From Catenulispora sp. MAP5-51 (GTDB taxonomy: Bacteria > Actinomycetota > Actinomycetes > Streptomycetales > Catenulisporaceae), in NCBI RefSeq assembly GCF_041261205.1, contig NZ_JBGCCH010000009.1, positions 1 to 64,000 on the forward strand: DNA of 64,000 nt, written 5' to 3'. The position numbers and the translations under genes were made by a program. Below, piece after piece: positions 1 to 8,794 of this stretch (position 1 is its first letter; every line of letters begins with the position of its first letter). The notes beneath the pieces are model-generated. The model made no database searches. It worked only from the letters and a program-made list of their open reading frames with translations, and was not told the DNA's origin.

Positions 1-213
1 AGCCGCCGCGGTTGTCGCGGTCGCCGAACGAACGGCCCTCGGCGCCACCACGGTTGGTGTCGCGGTCGCCGAACGAACGACGCTCGCCGCCGCCGAAGCT
101 GCCGCGCTTGTCCCGGTCGAAGCCGCCGCGGTTGTCGCGGTCGCCGAACGAACGGCCCTCGGCGCCACCACGGTTGGTGTCGCGGTCGCCGAACGAACGA
201 CGCTCGCCGCCGC
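1..213. repeat. Tandem repeats encoding the RGG-like helicase tail
   Basis: Bases 1-60 and 121-180 are identical, and similarity continues to about 93 and 213, giving a 120-bp period. Shorter variants of the same units continue to about 450. On the minus strand they encode arrays such as SFGDRDTNRGG. The near-identical DNA suggests recent slippage or unequal exchange in the coding sequence. Confidence 0.85.
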
Positions 214-2053
214 CGCCGAAGCCGGAGCCCGAGCCCGAGCGGTCGCCGCCGAAGCTGCCGCGCTTGTCCCGGTCGAAGCCGCCACGGTTGGTGTCGCGGT
301 CACCGAACGAGCGACGCTCGCCGCCGCGGTTGTCGCGGTCGAAGCCGCCACGGTTGGTGTCGCGGTCGCCGAACGAGCGACGCTCGCCGCCGAAGCCAGA
401 GCCCGAGCCGGAGCCCGAACGGTCGCCGCCGAACCCGCCGCGGTGGCCGCGGTCGAAGCGGTCGCGGTCCTGGCGGAAGCCTTCGCGTCCGCCGCGGAAG
501 CCGCCCTCGCGACCGCCGCGGAAGCCGTCGCGGCCCTCGCGCCGGTCATCGCCCATGCGGGCATCGCGCGCCGCGCGGCGGGCCGAGTGGTAGGCGTCGG
601 CCTCGGCGACGTACTCGGCCACCGGACGGCCGCCGGTCAGTTCGCGCAGGGCCTCCGAGCTCGGGGTGACCTTCGTCAGCTCCGCCTCGACGCCGGCCGT
701 CTCCAGCAGGCGCATCGTGCTCTTGCGCTGCTTGGGCAGGACCAGGGTGACCACGGTGCCGCTCTCGCCGGCGCGGGCCGTGCGGCCGGCGCGGTGCAGG
801 TAGTCCTTCGGGTCGCCGGCCGGGTCGACGTGCAGGACCAGGTCGATGCCGTCGACGTGGATGCCGCGGGCGGCGACGTCGGTGGCGACCAGGACCGGGA
901 CGCGGCCGTCCTTGAAGTCCGCGAGGGTCTTGGTGCGGGCGCGCTGGGTCATGCCGCCGTGCAGGGCCAGGGCCGAGACGCCGGCCTCGCGGATCTTCTC
1001 CGCGATGCGGTCCGCGCCCAGCTTGGTGCGGGCGAACAGGATGGTGCGCCGGCCGTCCTGGCCGCCGGGGGTGTGCCGGGCCGCGATCTCGGCGGTGACC
1101 ATGGCCTTGTCCGCCGGCTCGACGATCAGCAGGTGGTGGTCCATCTGGGCCTGGTCGTCGTCGTCCGGGGTCACCGAGTGCAGGACCGGGTCGGTCATGT
1201 ACTTCTGGACCAGCTCGTCGACGGCGCCGTCGAGGGTGGCGCTGAACAGCAGGCGCTGCCCGGCCGGGTCGGTCTGCGACAGCAGCTCGGTGACGATCGG
1301 CATGAAGCCCATGTCGGCCATCTGGTCGGCCTCGTCCAGGATGGCGATCTCGACCTCGGACAGGTCGCACTCTTCCTGCTCGATCAGGTCGGTCAGCCGG
1401 CCCGGGGTGGCCACCAGCAGCTCGACGCCGCGGCGCAGCGAGAAGACCTGCTTGTACATCGGCGCGCCGCCGTAGACCGCGGCGATGTCCGCGCCCACGG
1501 CGAAGCCGTACGGCTGCAGCGCGTCGCTGACCTGCATGGCCAGCTCGCGGGTCGGCACCAGGACCAGGGCCAGCGGCTTGCCCTTGCGGGCCCGCTTGCC
1601 CTTCAGGTTGGCCAGCGCGGCCAGGCCGAAGGCCAGGGTCTTGCCGGAGCCGGTGCGGGCCTTGCCCAGCACGTGCCGGCCGGCCAGGGCGTCCGGGATG
1701 GTCGCGGCCTGGATCGGGAAGGTGTTGTGCACGCCGCTGTCGGCGAGCTTCTTCACCAGTTCCTCGGGCAGGCCCAGCTCGGTGAAGGCGACGGGCGCGG
1801 AGCCGGCGGTCTCGGCGGCTTCGTCCTCGTCGTCGTCCTCGTCGTCCTCGTCCAGAGCGTCGATCTCGTCGGCGTCGTCATCGAAGTCGTCGTCGGCATC
1901 GTCGGCGTCGGCGGCGTCGGCGAAGTCGGCCTCAAGGCCGTCGAGCTCGGTGTCGAGGTCGGTGGCAATGTCGGTGTGGGTGTCGGTGTCGAGCTCGGCG
2001 GCGGGAGTGAACTCCTCGGCCGCGATCTCGTTCTCAGGGGTGATTGCAGACAT
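1..2053 (-). CDS. DEAD-box ATP-dependent RNA helicase, C-terminus cut by window edge
   Basis: This is an RNA helicase that unwinds RNA duplexes, with a likely role in ribosome assembly or cold adaptation. It has no stop within the window; 684 codons are visible. The first ~85 residues are very acidic (Asp/Glu runs). A Q motif follows, then Walker A ARTGSGKT (~132-139), the DEAD box, SAT and the C-terminal HRAGRTAR motif. The last ~180 visible residues are a Gly/Arg/Asp/Phe-rich tail of repeated FGDRDTNRGG and FDRDKRG units, resembling RGG RNA-binding tails. The ATG at 2053 is the first start before the acidic region, with AGAAGGG about 13 nt upstream. The catalytic core assignment is secure; the cellular role is inferred. 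Confidence 0.95.
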   Translation of the reverse strand, partial: MSAITPENEIAAEEFTPAAELDTDTHTDIATDLDTELDGLEADFADAADADDADDDFDDDADEIDALDEDDEDDDEDEAAETAGSAPVAFTELGLPEELVKKLADSGVHNTFPIQAATIPDALAGRHVLGKARTGSGKTLAFGLAALANLKGKRARKGKPLALVLVPTRELAMQVSDALQPYGFAVGADIAAVYGGAPMYKQVFSLRRGVELLVATPGRLTDLIEQEECDLSEVEIAILDEADQMADMGFMPIVTELLSQTDPAGQRLLFSATLDGAVDELVQKYMTDPVLHSVTPDDDDQAQMDHHLLIVEPADKAMVTAEIAARHTPGGQDGRRTILFARTKLGADRIAEKIREAGVSALALHGGMTQRARTKTLADFKDGRVPVLVATDVAARGIHVDGIDLVLHVDPAGDPKDYLHRAGRTARAGESGTVVTLVLPKQRKSTMRLLETAGVEAELTKVTPSSEALRELTGGRPVAEYVAEADAYHSARRAARDARMGDDRREGRDGFRGGREGGFRGGREGFRQDRDRFDRGHRGGFGGDRSGSGSGSGFGGERRSFGDRDTNRGGFDRDNRGGERRSFGDRDTNRGGFDRDKRGSFGGDRSGSGSGFGGGGERRSFGDRDTNRGGAEGRSFGDRDNRGGFDRDKRGSFGGGERRSFGDRDTNRGGAEGRSFGDRDNRGG

Positions 2054-2357
2054 GGCTGATTAAGCCCTTCTGAAGGCGGACACGTCCTCAGGGGCACACG
2101 AGCGCATGGATTGCGCCGCAGCGGGTTACAGAACGGTCACTAAGGCGGCCTGGTTCCATTGTTGGACGACCAGGTAGGCGATAGCCGCGCCTGAAGTGGT
2201 GGACCGGGGAATGGCAGGTTCCGGACCCCACTGCGTTCTGCGTCACATGAAGGAAGCCGGTTTCCGACCGGCTTCTAGGTGACCTGTCCCGCGCAGCGTT
2301 CGCTTGGATTTCGATCCATGGTAGCGGCCACCGGCGCGAATCCAAGAATCGCGCAGG
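2054..2357. other. Intergenic region: helicase leader and sortase terminator
   Basis: No convincing gene lies here. The part near 2054 is the 5' leader of the helicase gene; the part near 2357 is downstream of the sortase gene. An open frame at 2088-2345 has no recognisable protein features. The one clear element is the hairpin at 2252-2276. Confidence 0.6.
2252..2276 (-). terminator. Hairpin downstream of the sortase gene
   Basis: GAAGCCGGT (2253-2261) and ACCGGCTTC (2267-2275) pair perfectly around a 5-nt loop, with one further G-U pair outside. It lies about 80 bases past the sortase stop and has no long U-tract, as is common in actinobacteria. Confidence 0.6.
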
Positions 2358-3281
2358 TCAGGTGTGTCGGTTGGGGTCCTTCAGCTCCGCCGGCGGGGGC
2401 CCGTTGAGCGGGTCCACGCGTACCAGGTGGCCCCACCAGATGAGCCGGTAGGTCGAGGCCCATTCCGGGGTGCACGTGGTCAGGGTGATGTACTGCCCGG
2501 GCTTGGTGAACGGCCCGCCCTTGGGGATCGGCGCGATCGTCCCGATGTTGGTCGGGTCGGTCTGCGGCAGCTCCTTGTCCAGCGCGTAGACGTACCAGCC
2601 GTGGGTGGTCTCCACCACCACGTGGTCGCCGATCCGCAGCTGGTTGATGTACCGGAACGGCTCCCCGTAGGTCCGCCGGTGCGCCGCCACCGCGAAGTTC
2701 CCGGTCGGGTCCCACGGCATCGCCGTGGCCGGCGTCGTGTAGTGCCCGACGGCGCCCTTGTCGAGCACCTTCTCCTTGTCCACACCCTGCATCACCGGGA
2801 TGTTGGCCTTGCCGATGGCCGGGATGGTCAGCAGCGCGAAGCCCTCGCTCGGCGCGAACGCCGACTTCGGCTGCGTGCCGGCCGGCGCGTTCGGCGTCAG
2901 CTGCTGCTGGAACTGCTGCTGGATCGCGCCGGCCTCGGAGTTGGCGGCCTTGTCCGCCTCCACGTTCGTCCACCACAGCGTGTAGACGACGTACAGCGCC
3001 ATGACCGCGCCGAGCGTGATCAGCACCTCGCCGACGCTGGACAACAGCATCAGCCGGCGCTGTGCCGACCGCACCGCGCGGTTGGAGCTCCGGGCCGACC
3101 TGCTGCCGGGCGGCGGTGCCTGGTAGCCCTCCCCGTCAGGAGCCTGAGACGGCGGCGGCGTGTAGACGACCTTCGGGATCATCTCCGTCGGCGCGTCGGC
3201 GGGGGAGGGTACGTCGGTGATCCGCGGGATGTACTCCGTCGGAGCCTCGGGTTCCAGCGGGACCCCGTGGTTTTGCGGCAT
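2358..3281 (-). CDS. Class E sortase
   Basis: This is a membrane-anchored cysteine transpeptidase. Class E enzymes attach LAxTG-type surface proteins to peptidoglycan in high-GC actinobacteria. The 307-residue protein has a Pro-rich cytoplasmic N-terminus, one membrane helix (~78-103) and an extracellular sortase domain. His201 (AAHRRTYG), Cys270 (TLTTCTPEW) and Arg279 form the expected catalytic triad. The start ATG at 3281 lies 21 bp after the stop of the mycosin-like gene, so the two are probably co-transcribed. No clear sortase substrate was found in the window. The gene name srtE would fit but is not confirmed. Confidence 0.92.
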   Translation of the reverse strand: MPQNHGVPLEPEAPTEYIPRITDVPSPADAPTEMIPKVVYTPPPSQAPDGEGYQAPPPGSRSARSSNRAVRSAQRRLMLLSSVGEVLITLGAVMALYVVYTLWWTNVEADKAANSEAGAIQQQFQQQLTPNAPAGTQPKSAFAPSEGFALLTIPAIGKANIPVMQGVDKEKVLDKGAVGHYTTPATAMPWDPTGNFAVAAHRRTYGEPFRYINQLRIGDHVVVETTHGWYVYALDKELPQTDPTNIGTIAPIPKGGPFTKPGQYITLTTCTPEWASTYRLIWWGHLVRVDPLNGPPPAELKDPNRHT

Positions 3282-3302
3282 GTCCGAAACCGTAGCGGAC
3301 CA

Positions 3303-4439
3303 TCATTCTTCCGGTGGGCTGTATCCCGAATGACGGGGACCGCTCGGGGCCTCCCACTCTGATTCCGGCTTCACCGCGGCGGGTTTGGGCTGACGCCGCC
3401 GTTGCCACAGCACGTATCCGCCACCTGCGAGGATCACGATGAAGCCGATCAGCAGGACCGGGCTGAAACCGCCTGATCCACCTCCGCTTCCGGCCGCCGC
3501 GTGTGACCCGTTCGAGGGACCCGTGGAGAAAACCGGATTGGTCGGCCAGATGTTGGCGGTGTCGGTGGTGCCGGGAGCCGAGGCTTGAGGTGTCTGCCCA
3601 CCGGACGGCGCCTCGGAGGCACCGGACCCCGTGGCGGCCGACGAAGGGGCGCCGGAAGCAGGGGACGTGTTCGCGCCCGTCGGCGCCGACCGCGAGCTCG
3701 GCGCGGTGCTGCGGGGCGCCTGATTGACCGGGAACATCGCGTCGAACCCGGGCAGGGCCTCGGGATCCACCGGTTCCAGGCTGACCGCCTGCACCGGCGC
3801 GATGATGCCGAACCCGAGCTGGTCGGTGTGCAGGTTCCCCGACGCCGGGTTGATCGAGCCGGCCATCTGCGCCACCACCTGGCGCGCCGGCCAGTTCGCG
3901 TGGCCGGCCCGCAGGATCGCGGCCAGGGCGGCGACGTAGCCGGAGGCGGTCGAGGTGTCGTTGCCGTAGGCGGCCAGCGTGACCGCCGGACCGGAGGAGG
4001 ACGACTGCTGCGGGGCGCCGGAATCGTCGGCGGAGGCCACGTTCACCACGCCCTGCGGACGCTGCGACATCGCCTCCCCGGTGTCGCCGGCCGCCGCGAT
4101 CACCAGCGCCTGGCCGCCGATCGACGCCGGATCGACCGAGGTGTCGGCGACGACCACGATCGCGCCGTCGGCCGATCCGGTCCGCACCTGCGCGTCCGGT
4201 GCCAGGGCGCTGATCGCGCACGCCGCCTCGGCGACCCGGTCCGGGGCGCCGACCACGCCGATGGTGACGCCGCCGCCCTTGGTGCCGGCGACGCTCCAGG
4301 CGCGGGTGGCGTTGAACGCCAGCAGCGGGCCCTGCGGATCAGGGCACGAGGCCGCCGAGGCGCGGGCCGGCCCGGCGGCCGCTCCGAAGCCGGCCAGCAG
4401 TGCCGCGCATCCGACGGCGACCAGAGTCCTTCTCAGCAC
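3303..4439 (-). CDS. Degenerate mycosin/subtilase-like membrane protein
   Basis: The 378-residue protein has the layout of a type VII mycosin: a signal peptide (~1-30), a subtilase-like domain, a long Ser/Pro/Gly/Ala-rich linker (~240-325), one C-terminal helix (~326-345) and a basic cytoplasmic tail. The segment DTSTASGYVA (~161-170) matches the usual GTSxAAPYVA around the catalytic Ser, so a Ser remains at 163. The expected Asp-Thr-Gly and His-Gly-Thr motifs are absent, and the catalytic region is about 100 residues shorter than in active mycosins. It is probably a pseudoprotease. It precedes the sortase gene in the same operon. No type VII secretion genes are visible nearby. Confidence 0.7.
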   Translation of the reverse strand: MLRRTLVAVGCAALLAGFGAAAGPARASAASCPDPQGPLLAFNATRAWSVAGTKGGGVTIGVVGAPDRVAEAACAISALAPDAQVRTGSADGAIVVVADTSVDPASIGGQALVIAAAGDTGEAMSQRPQGVVNVASADDSGAPQQSSSSGPAVTLAAYGNDTSTASGYVAALAAILRAGHANWPARQVVAQMAGSINPASGNLHTDQLGFGIIAPVQAVSLEPVDPEALPGFDAMFPVNQAPRSTAPSSRSAPTGANTSPASGAPSSAATGSGASEAPSGGQTPQASAPGTTDTANIWPTNPVFSTGPSNGSHAAAGSGGGSGGFSPVLLIGFIVILAGGGYVLWQRRRQPKPAAVKPESEWEAPSGPRHSGYSPPEE

Positions 4440-4508
4440 ATGGTGACGCTACCCGAAGCGGGGCGTTCTCATGGGTGACCGCCCGCGCCTCGGTGTCGTC
4501 GATATCCG

Positions 4509-5699
4509 TCAGGCCCCGTTGTGCCGGCCCGACCACGTCCACGCGTACCCCGGATCCTCCGAGGCCACGCCGCCCTCGCCGATCTCCAGCGGCCGGAACG
4601 TGTCCACCATGACCGCGAGCTCGTCGAAGAACTCCGCACCGATCGAGCGCTCCGCGGCGCCCGGCTGCGGACCGTGCGTCAGGCCGGAGGGGTGCAGCGA
4701 GATCGAGCCCTGGCCGATGCCCGAGCCGCGGCGCGCCTCGTAGTTGCCGCCGGTGTAGAACAGCACCTCGTCGGAGTCGACGTTGTGGTGGTTGTACGGC
4801 ACCGGGATCGACAGCGGGTTGTAGTCCACCTTGCGCGGCACGAACGAGCAGATCACGAAGTTCGGGCCCTCGAAGGTCTGGTGCACCGGCGGCGGCTGGT
4901 GCACGCGTCCGGTGATCGGCTCGAAGTCGGCGATGTTGAAGGCGTACGGGTACAGGCAGCCGTCCCAGCCGACCACGTCGAAGGGGTGGTGCGCGTAGGT
5001 GAGCTTGGTCCCGCCGGCCCGGTGGCGCACCAGCACCTCCACGTCGGAGCCCTCGGCCAGCAGCGGCTCGGACGGCCCGCGCAGGTCCCGCTCGCAGTAC
5101 GGCGAGGACTCCAGGAACTGGCCCTTCGCGGACAGGTAGCGCTTGGGCGGGCCGATGTGCCCGGTGGCCTCGATCACGAACAGCCGCAGCGGCTCGTCGC
5201 CGGCGCCGGCGGACGGCACCCACCGGTGGATGGTCGAGGTCGGCAGGATCACGTAGTCGCCCTGCCCGACCTCCAGCGTGCCGAAGGAGGTCTCCACGAC
5301 GCCTGACCCGGACTCCACGTACACGCACTCGTCGCCTATGGCGTTCCGGTACAGGGGAGAGGCCTCGGTCGCCGCGACGTACGAAAGGCGCACGTCTCCG
5401 TTGCCCAGCAACAGATGCCGGCCGGTGACGGCGTCCAGGCCCGAGGCGTCGAGTTTGTGCGTCAGGAAGTGCCGCGGCTTCAGCGGACGGTTCGCGACCG
5501 CCCCGGACAGCGGTCCCGGCGGCTCCCATTCCACGGAGTCCACGATCGCCGTCGGAAGTCCGACGTGGTAGAGCAGCGCGGAGTCGGAGGAGAAGCCCTC
5601 GACGCCCATCAGCTCCTCGGAGTACAGCTCGCCGTCCGGGCGGCGGAACTGAGTGTGGCGCTTGTGCGGGATCTCGCCCACTGCGCGGTAGTAGGCCAT
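4509..5699 (-). CDS. hmgA: Homogentisate 1,2-dioxygenase
   Basis: This non-haem iron enzyme opens the homogentisate ring to maleylacetoacetate in tyrosine and phenylalanine breakdown. The 396 residues match the family over the whole length. Conserved segments include YPYAFNIADFEPITGR, PYNHHNVDSDEVLFY and HPSGLTHGPQPG, which hold the iron-binding His and Glu residues. It is divergent from the 5794-6642 gene and fumarylacetoacetase, which form the rest of the pathway block. The ATG at 5699 begins MAYYRAVGEIPHKRH, typical of the family. Confidence 0.96.
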   Translation of the reverse strand: MAYYRAVGEIPHKRHTQFRRPDGELYSEELMGVEGFSSDSALLYHVGLPTAIVDSVEWEPPGPLSGAVANRPLKPRHFLTHKLDASGLDAVTGRHLLLGNGDVRLSYVAATEASPLYRNAIGDECVYVESGSGVVETSFGTLEVGQGDYVILPTSTIHRWVPSAGAGDEPLRLFVIEATGHIGPPKRYLSAKGQFLESSPYCERDLRGPSEPLLAEGSDVEVLVRHRAGGTKLTYAHHPFDVVGWDGCLYPYAFNIADFEPITGRVHQPPPVHQTFEGPNFVICSFVPRKVDYNPLSIPVPYNHHNVDSDEVLFYTGGNYEARRGSGIGQGSISLHPSGLTHGPQPGAAERSIGAEFFDELAVMVDTFRPLEIGEGGVASEDPGYAWTWSGRHNGA

Positions 5700-5793
5700 C
5701 GCCGCCGTCCCCTTCGGGTTGTCCTGTCATCCGGGTGTTCGATAATCGGACGCTACTGTCCGCTCTCTTCGACCATGGGCTACCGTGGCGGTC

Positions 5794-6642
5794 ATGTCAA
5801 CCGCCGACCCCGGCGCCCTCGGCGTCCTGTTCGCAGAGCTGATCGACGACGCCGCGCTGTTCCCGCCCGGCGACGCCCCCATCGCCGAGGCGGTGCCCGC
5901 GCACCTGGCCTACGACGCCGGCGCCCACAGCGGCCTGCTGGGCCGCTTCCTGTGCCCGGTCTCCAAGCTCGCCGATCTGAAACCGCTGCTGAGCGACGAC
6001 GAGGGCCTGCGGCTGGGCCTGATCGGCGACACCGGCGTGGACGGTCTGCTGGCCGCGTTCACCGAGTTGGAGGACGACGACCGGGTGATCCTGGAGGCCG
6101 TCGAGATCCGCCATCCGGGCGAGCGCCTGGAGGAGCTGGAAGCGAAGCTGCCGTACGGCGTCGAGGCCTACATCGAGATCTCCCCGGCCGACATGCGATC
6201 CCTGCTTCCCACCCTCACCGGCCGTGAGTCGCTGTACGCCAAGCTGCGCACCGGCGGGCTGACCGCCGAGGCGTTCCCGACGCCGCTGGCCGTGGCCGAG
6301 TTCCTGGTGGGCTGCGCGGACCTGGAAGTCGGCGTGAAGTGCACGGCCGGCCTGCACCACGCGGTGCGGCACACCGACGCCGAGACCGGGTTCACGCACC
6401 ACGGCTTCCTCAACGTGCTGCTGGCCGCCGAGCGCGCGAGCGACGGCGCGGAGATCGAGGACGTGGCGGCCGTCCTGGCCGTGACGGACGGCGCCGAACT
6501 GGCCGAACGTGTCAAAGCTCTGACGGTCGAGGCCACGGCCCGGACCCGCGATCTGTTCCACGGCTTCGGGTCCTGTAGTTTCCAGGAGCCGATCGACGAT
6601 CTGGCGGGCCTGGGCCTGCTGCCGGATCTGCCGACCGGCTGA
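5794..6642 (+). CDS. Unknown protein in the homogentisate catabolic cluster
   Basis: I do not recognise a named family with confidence. The 282-residue soluble protein has alternating beta/alpha character. It contains the segments ELIDDAALFPPGD near the N-terminus, KLRTGGLTAEAFPTP, VGVKCTAGLHHAVRH and HHGFLNVLLAA, which together suggest a TIM-barrel-like fold. It lies between divergent hmgA and fumarylacetoacetase, 55 bp upstream of the latter and on the same strand, so a role in the same pathway is likely. The pathway step missing here is maleylacetoacetate isomerase; assigning this gene to it would be speculation. A GTG at 5785 is an alternative start. Confidence 0.8.
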   Translation: MSTADPGALGVLFAELIDDAALFPPGDAPIAEAVPAHLAYDAGAHSGLLGRFLCPVSKLADLKPLLSDDEGLRLGLIGDTGVDGLLAAFTELEDDDRVILEAVEIRHPGERLEELEAKLPYGVEAYIEISPADMRSLLPTLTGRESLYAKLRTGGLTAEAFPTPLAVAEFLVGCADLEVGVKCTAGLHHAVRHTDAETGFTHHGFLNVLLAAERASDGAEIEDVAAVLAVTDGAELAERVKALTVEATARTRDLFHGFGSCSFQEPIDDLAGLGLLPDLPTG

Positions 6643-6697
6643 AGGCCGCACCGCCCCAAGGCGCCGACGGCCCCGTGCCACCGAACGAAGGACGGTT

Positions 6698-7939
6698 ATG
6701 ACACAGCCCACCTGGGTCCCGCTCCCGCCCCAGACCGACTTCCCGGTCGAGAACCTGCCCTACGGCGTCGCGACCCACGGTGAGCGGCCGGCGCACGTGG
6801 TCACCCGGATCGGCGACTTCGTCGTCAGCCTCGGCGCGCTGGCGGCGAACGGCCTGCTGGACGGCACGATCGAGGACCCGGCGGCGTACTTCGGGATCGG
6901 CACGCTGAACCCGTTCATGGCCCTGGGGGCGCCGGCGTGGGCGGCGGTGCGGGCCCGGCTCACCGAGCTGTTCACCGACCCCGAGCGCCGCAAGGCCGTC
7001 GAGCCGCTGCTGGTGCCGCTGGCCGACGCGGTGCTGTACCTGCCGTTCCAGGTCGCGGACTACGTCGACTTCTACTCCTCCGAGGACCACGCCACCAACC
7101 TCGGCCGCATCTTCAGGCCGGACGCCGAGGCCCTGCTGCCGAACTGGAAGCACCTGCCGATCGGCTACCACGGCCGCTCCGGCACGATCGTGCCCTCCGG
7201 CACCCCGATCGTGCGGCCGACGGGCCAGCGCAAGGCCCCCACCGACGAGGAGCCGCGCTTCGGGCCCAGCGTGCGCCTGGACATCGAGGCCGAGGTGGGC
7301 TTCGTGGTCGGGACGCCCTCGCCGCTGGGCGGCGGGGTGCGCGTGGAGGAGTTCCAGGACCACGTCTTCGGCGTGGTGCTGGTCAACGACTGGTCCGCGC
7401 GCGACATCCAGGCCTGGGAGTACGTGCCGCTGGGCCCGTTCCTCGGCAAGTCGTTCGCGACCTCGATCTCCCCCTGGGTGGTGCCGCTGGCCGCGCTGCA
7501 GGACGCGCGCGTCGCGCCGCCGTACCAGGACCCGGTCCCGCTGCCGTACCTGCAGGGCGAGACCTGGGGCTACAACATCCACCTGGAGGTCAAGCTGAAC
7601 GGGAACACGGTCTCCACGCCGCCGTTCGCGGGCCTGTACTGGACCCCGGCGCAGCAGCTGGCGCACATGACGGTGAACGGCGCGAGCCTGCGCACCGGCG
7701 ACTTCTACGCCTCCGGCACCGTCTCCGGGCCGCTGCCCGAGCAGCGCGGCTCGTTCATCGAGCTGACCTGGAACGGCACCGAGCCGCTGGCCCTGGCCGA
7801 CGGCTCCACGCGCACCTTCCTGGTGGACGGCGACACGGTCGCGATCGGCGGCGTCGCCCCGGGGCCGAACGGGGCGCGGATCGGGTTCGGCGAGGTGGTC
7901 GGGACGATCCAGTCGGCGGTGCGGCAGCCGGAGCTGTAG
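6698..7939 (+). CDS. fahA: Fumarylacetoacetase
   Basis: This enzyme hydrolyses fumarylacetoacetate to fumarate and acetoacetate, the last step of homogentisate catabolism. The 413 residues cover the N-terminal FAH domain and the C-terminal catalytic domain. Visible motifs are YVDFYSSEDHATN (metal and catalytic residues), LPIGYHGRSGT, DIEAEVGFVVG, VNDWSARDIQAWEY, GKSFATSISPWVV and GDFYASGTVSG. The start ATG at 6698 follows a GAAGGA ribosome site. It is probably co-transcribed with the preceding unknown gene. Confidence 0.96.
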   Translation: MTQPTWVPLPPQTDFPVENLPYGVATHGERPAHVVTRIGDFVVSLGALAANGLLDGTIEDPAAYFGIGTLNPFMALGAPAWAAVRARLTELFTDPERRKAVEPLLVPLADAVLYLPFQVADYVDFYSSEDHATNLGRIFRPDAEALLPNWKHLPIGYHGRSGTIVPSGTPIVRPTGQRKAPTDEEPRFGPSVRLDIEAEVGFVVGTPSPLGGGVRVEEFQDHVFGVVLVNDWSARDIQAWEYVPLGPFLGKSFATSISPWVVPLAALQDARVAPPYQDPVPLPYLQGETWGYNIHLEVKLNGNTVSTPPFAGLYWTPAQQLAHMTVNGASLRTGDFYASGTVSGPLPEQRGSFIELTWNGTEPLALADGSTRTFLVDGDTVAIGGVAPGPNGARIGFGEVVGTIQSAVRQPEL

Positions 7940-7988
7940 CGGCCGGCTCGCCGGTGTCGTGAGTGCGGAATCCTGGGTGTGAGTTCTG

Positions 7989-8771
7989 TCACGCGGTCGT
8001 GGTGAGCCTGGCGTCCAGCGCCGCGAGGTCCGCCTCGGAAAGCCCGTTCGCCAGCAGGTAGTCGGGCATCTTCAGCCCGGCGATCGTCGAACCCAGCGAC
8101 GCCTCGATGGTGGTCCCGTGCCCCGCGAGGCGCTCGCTGGTCGCGACGAGTTGGTCCCGGGCGCCCAGGGCGGCGTACCGCTCCTTCATACGGTCGAAGG
8201 TGAGCAGGTAGTCGGCGACGATCTCGCCGGGTTCCGCGCCGGCCAGGACCAGCAGGACCAGCGCGATCAGGCCGGTGCGGTCCTTGCCGCCGGCGCAGTG
8301 GAACACCACGCAGCCGGGTTCGGCGGTGGCGATCGCCCTGACGGCGGCGACCACGCGCTCCGGGTACTCGGCCAGCAACGCCGGGAGGTACATCGGCGAC
8401 GCCATGTTGTCGATCGGCGCCCAGTGGTCGTGGAACGGCGTGCCGGGCTCGGGGTCGATCGGCGCGCGGACGGTCGTGATGCCGGCGGGTCTGGGCGCCT
8501 CGTCCGGCCAGTCCTCGTCAGCGGCGCGCAGATCGAGCACGGTGCGGACGCCGTAGTCCCAAGCCGAGGCCCACCCGGTCGCGGTCAGCCGGGTCGGGGC
8601 TTCCATCCGGACGACCGCACCAGGCTTGATGCGGCCGAGGCCGCCGAGGTCCCGGACGTTGGCGCAGCCGTCCCAGGCGAGGTCTCTGCTTGCGATGAGG
8701 TCTGTATTCGCGCTGAGGTCTGTATTCGCGCTGAGGTCTGTGTTCGCGCTGAGGTCTGTGTTCGCGGTCAC
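7989..8771 (-). CDS. Tyrosine-protein phosphatase family protein with N-terminal hexapeptide repeats
   Basis: This is a protein tyrosine/serine phosphatase of the DSP-like bacterial family. The P-loop HCAGGKDRTG carries the catalytic Cys and Arg. The upstream NVRDLGGL segment and the downstream LLTFDRMKERYAALG are also family features. The chosen GTG at 8771 gives 260 residues and starts just before four ANTDLS-type repeats. It lies 23 bp after the prim-pol gene and is probably in the same operon. A paralogue is at 9594-10403 on the other strand. Substrates are unknown. Confidence 0.88.
   Translation of the reverse strand: MTANTDLSANTDLSANTDLSANTDLIASRDLAWDGCANVRDLGGLGRIKPGAVVRMEAPTRLTATGWASAWDYGVRTVLDLRAADEDWPDEAPRPAGITTVRAPIDPEPGTPFHDHWAPIDNMASPMYLPALLAEYPERVVAAVRAIATAEPGCVVFHCAGGKDRTGLIALVLLVLAGAEPGEIVADYLLTFDRMKERYAALGARDQLVATSERLAGHGTTIEASLGSTIAGLKMPDYLLANGLSEADLAALDARLTTTA
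8694..8765. repeat. Four tandem 18-bp units at the 5' end of the phosphatase gene
   Basis: The units occupy 8694-8711, 8712-8729, 8730-8747 and 8748-8765 and differ at only a few bases. On the minus strand they encode ANTDLS repeats immediately after the start codon. There are no spacers, so this is not a CRISPR array. Confidence 0.9.
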
Positions 8772-8794
8772 GCGGTTCAGATTAGGGGAGTGCC

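Noticed and set aside
2088-2345. 85-codon open frame between helicase and sortase
   Set aside because: No ribosome site, no protein features, and it crosses the terminator hairpin.
8694-8765. Short regular repeats resembling a CRISPR array
   Set aside because: Units are directly adjacent without spacers and are in frame in a gene.
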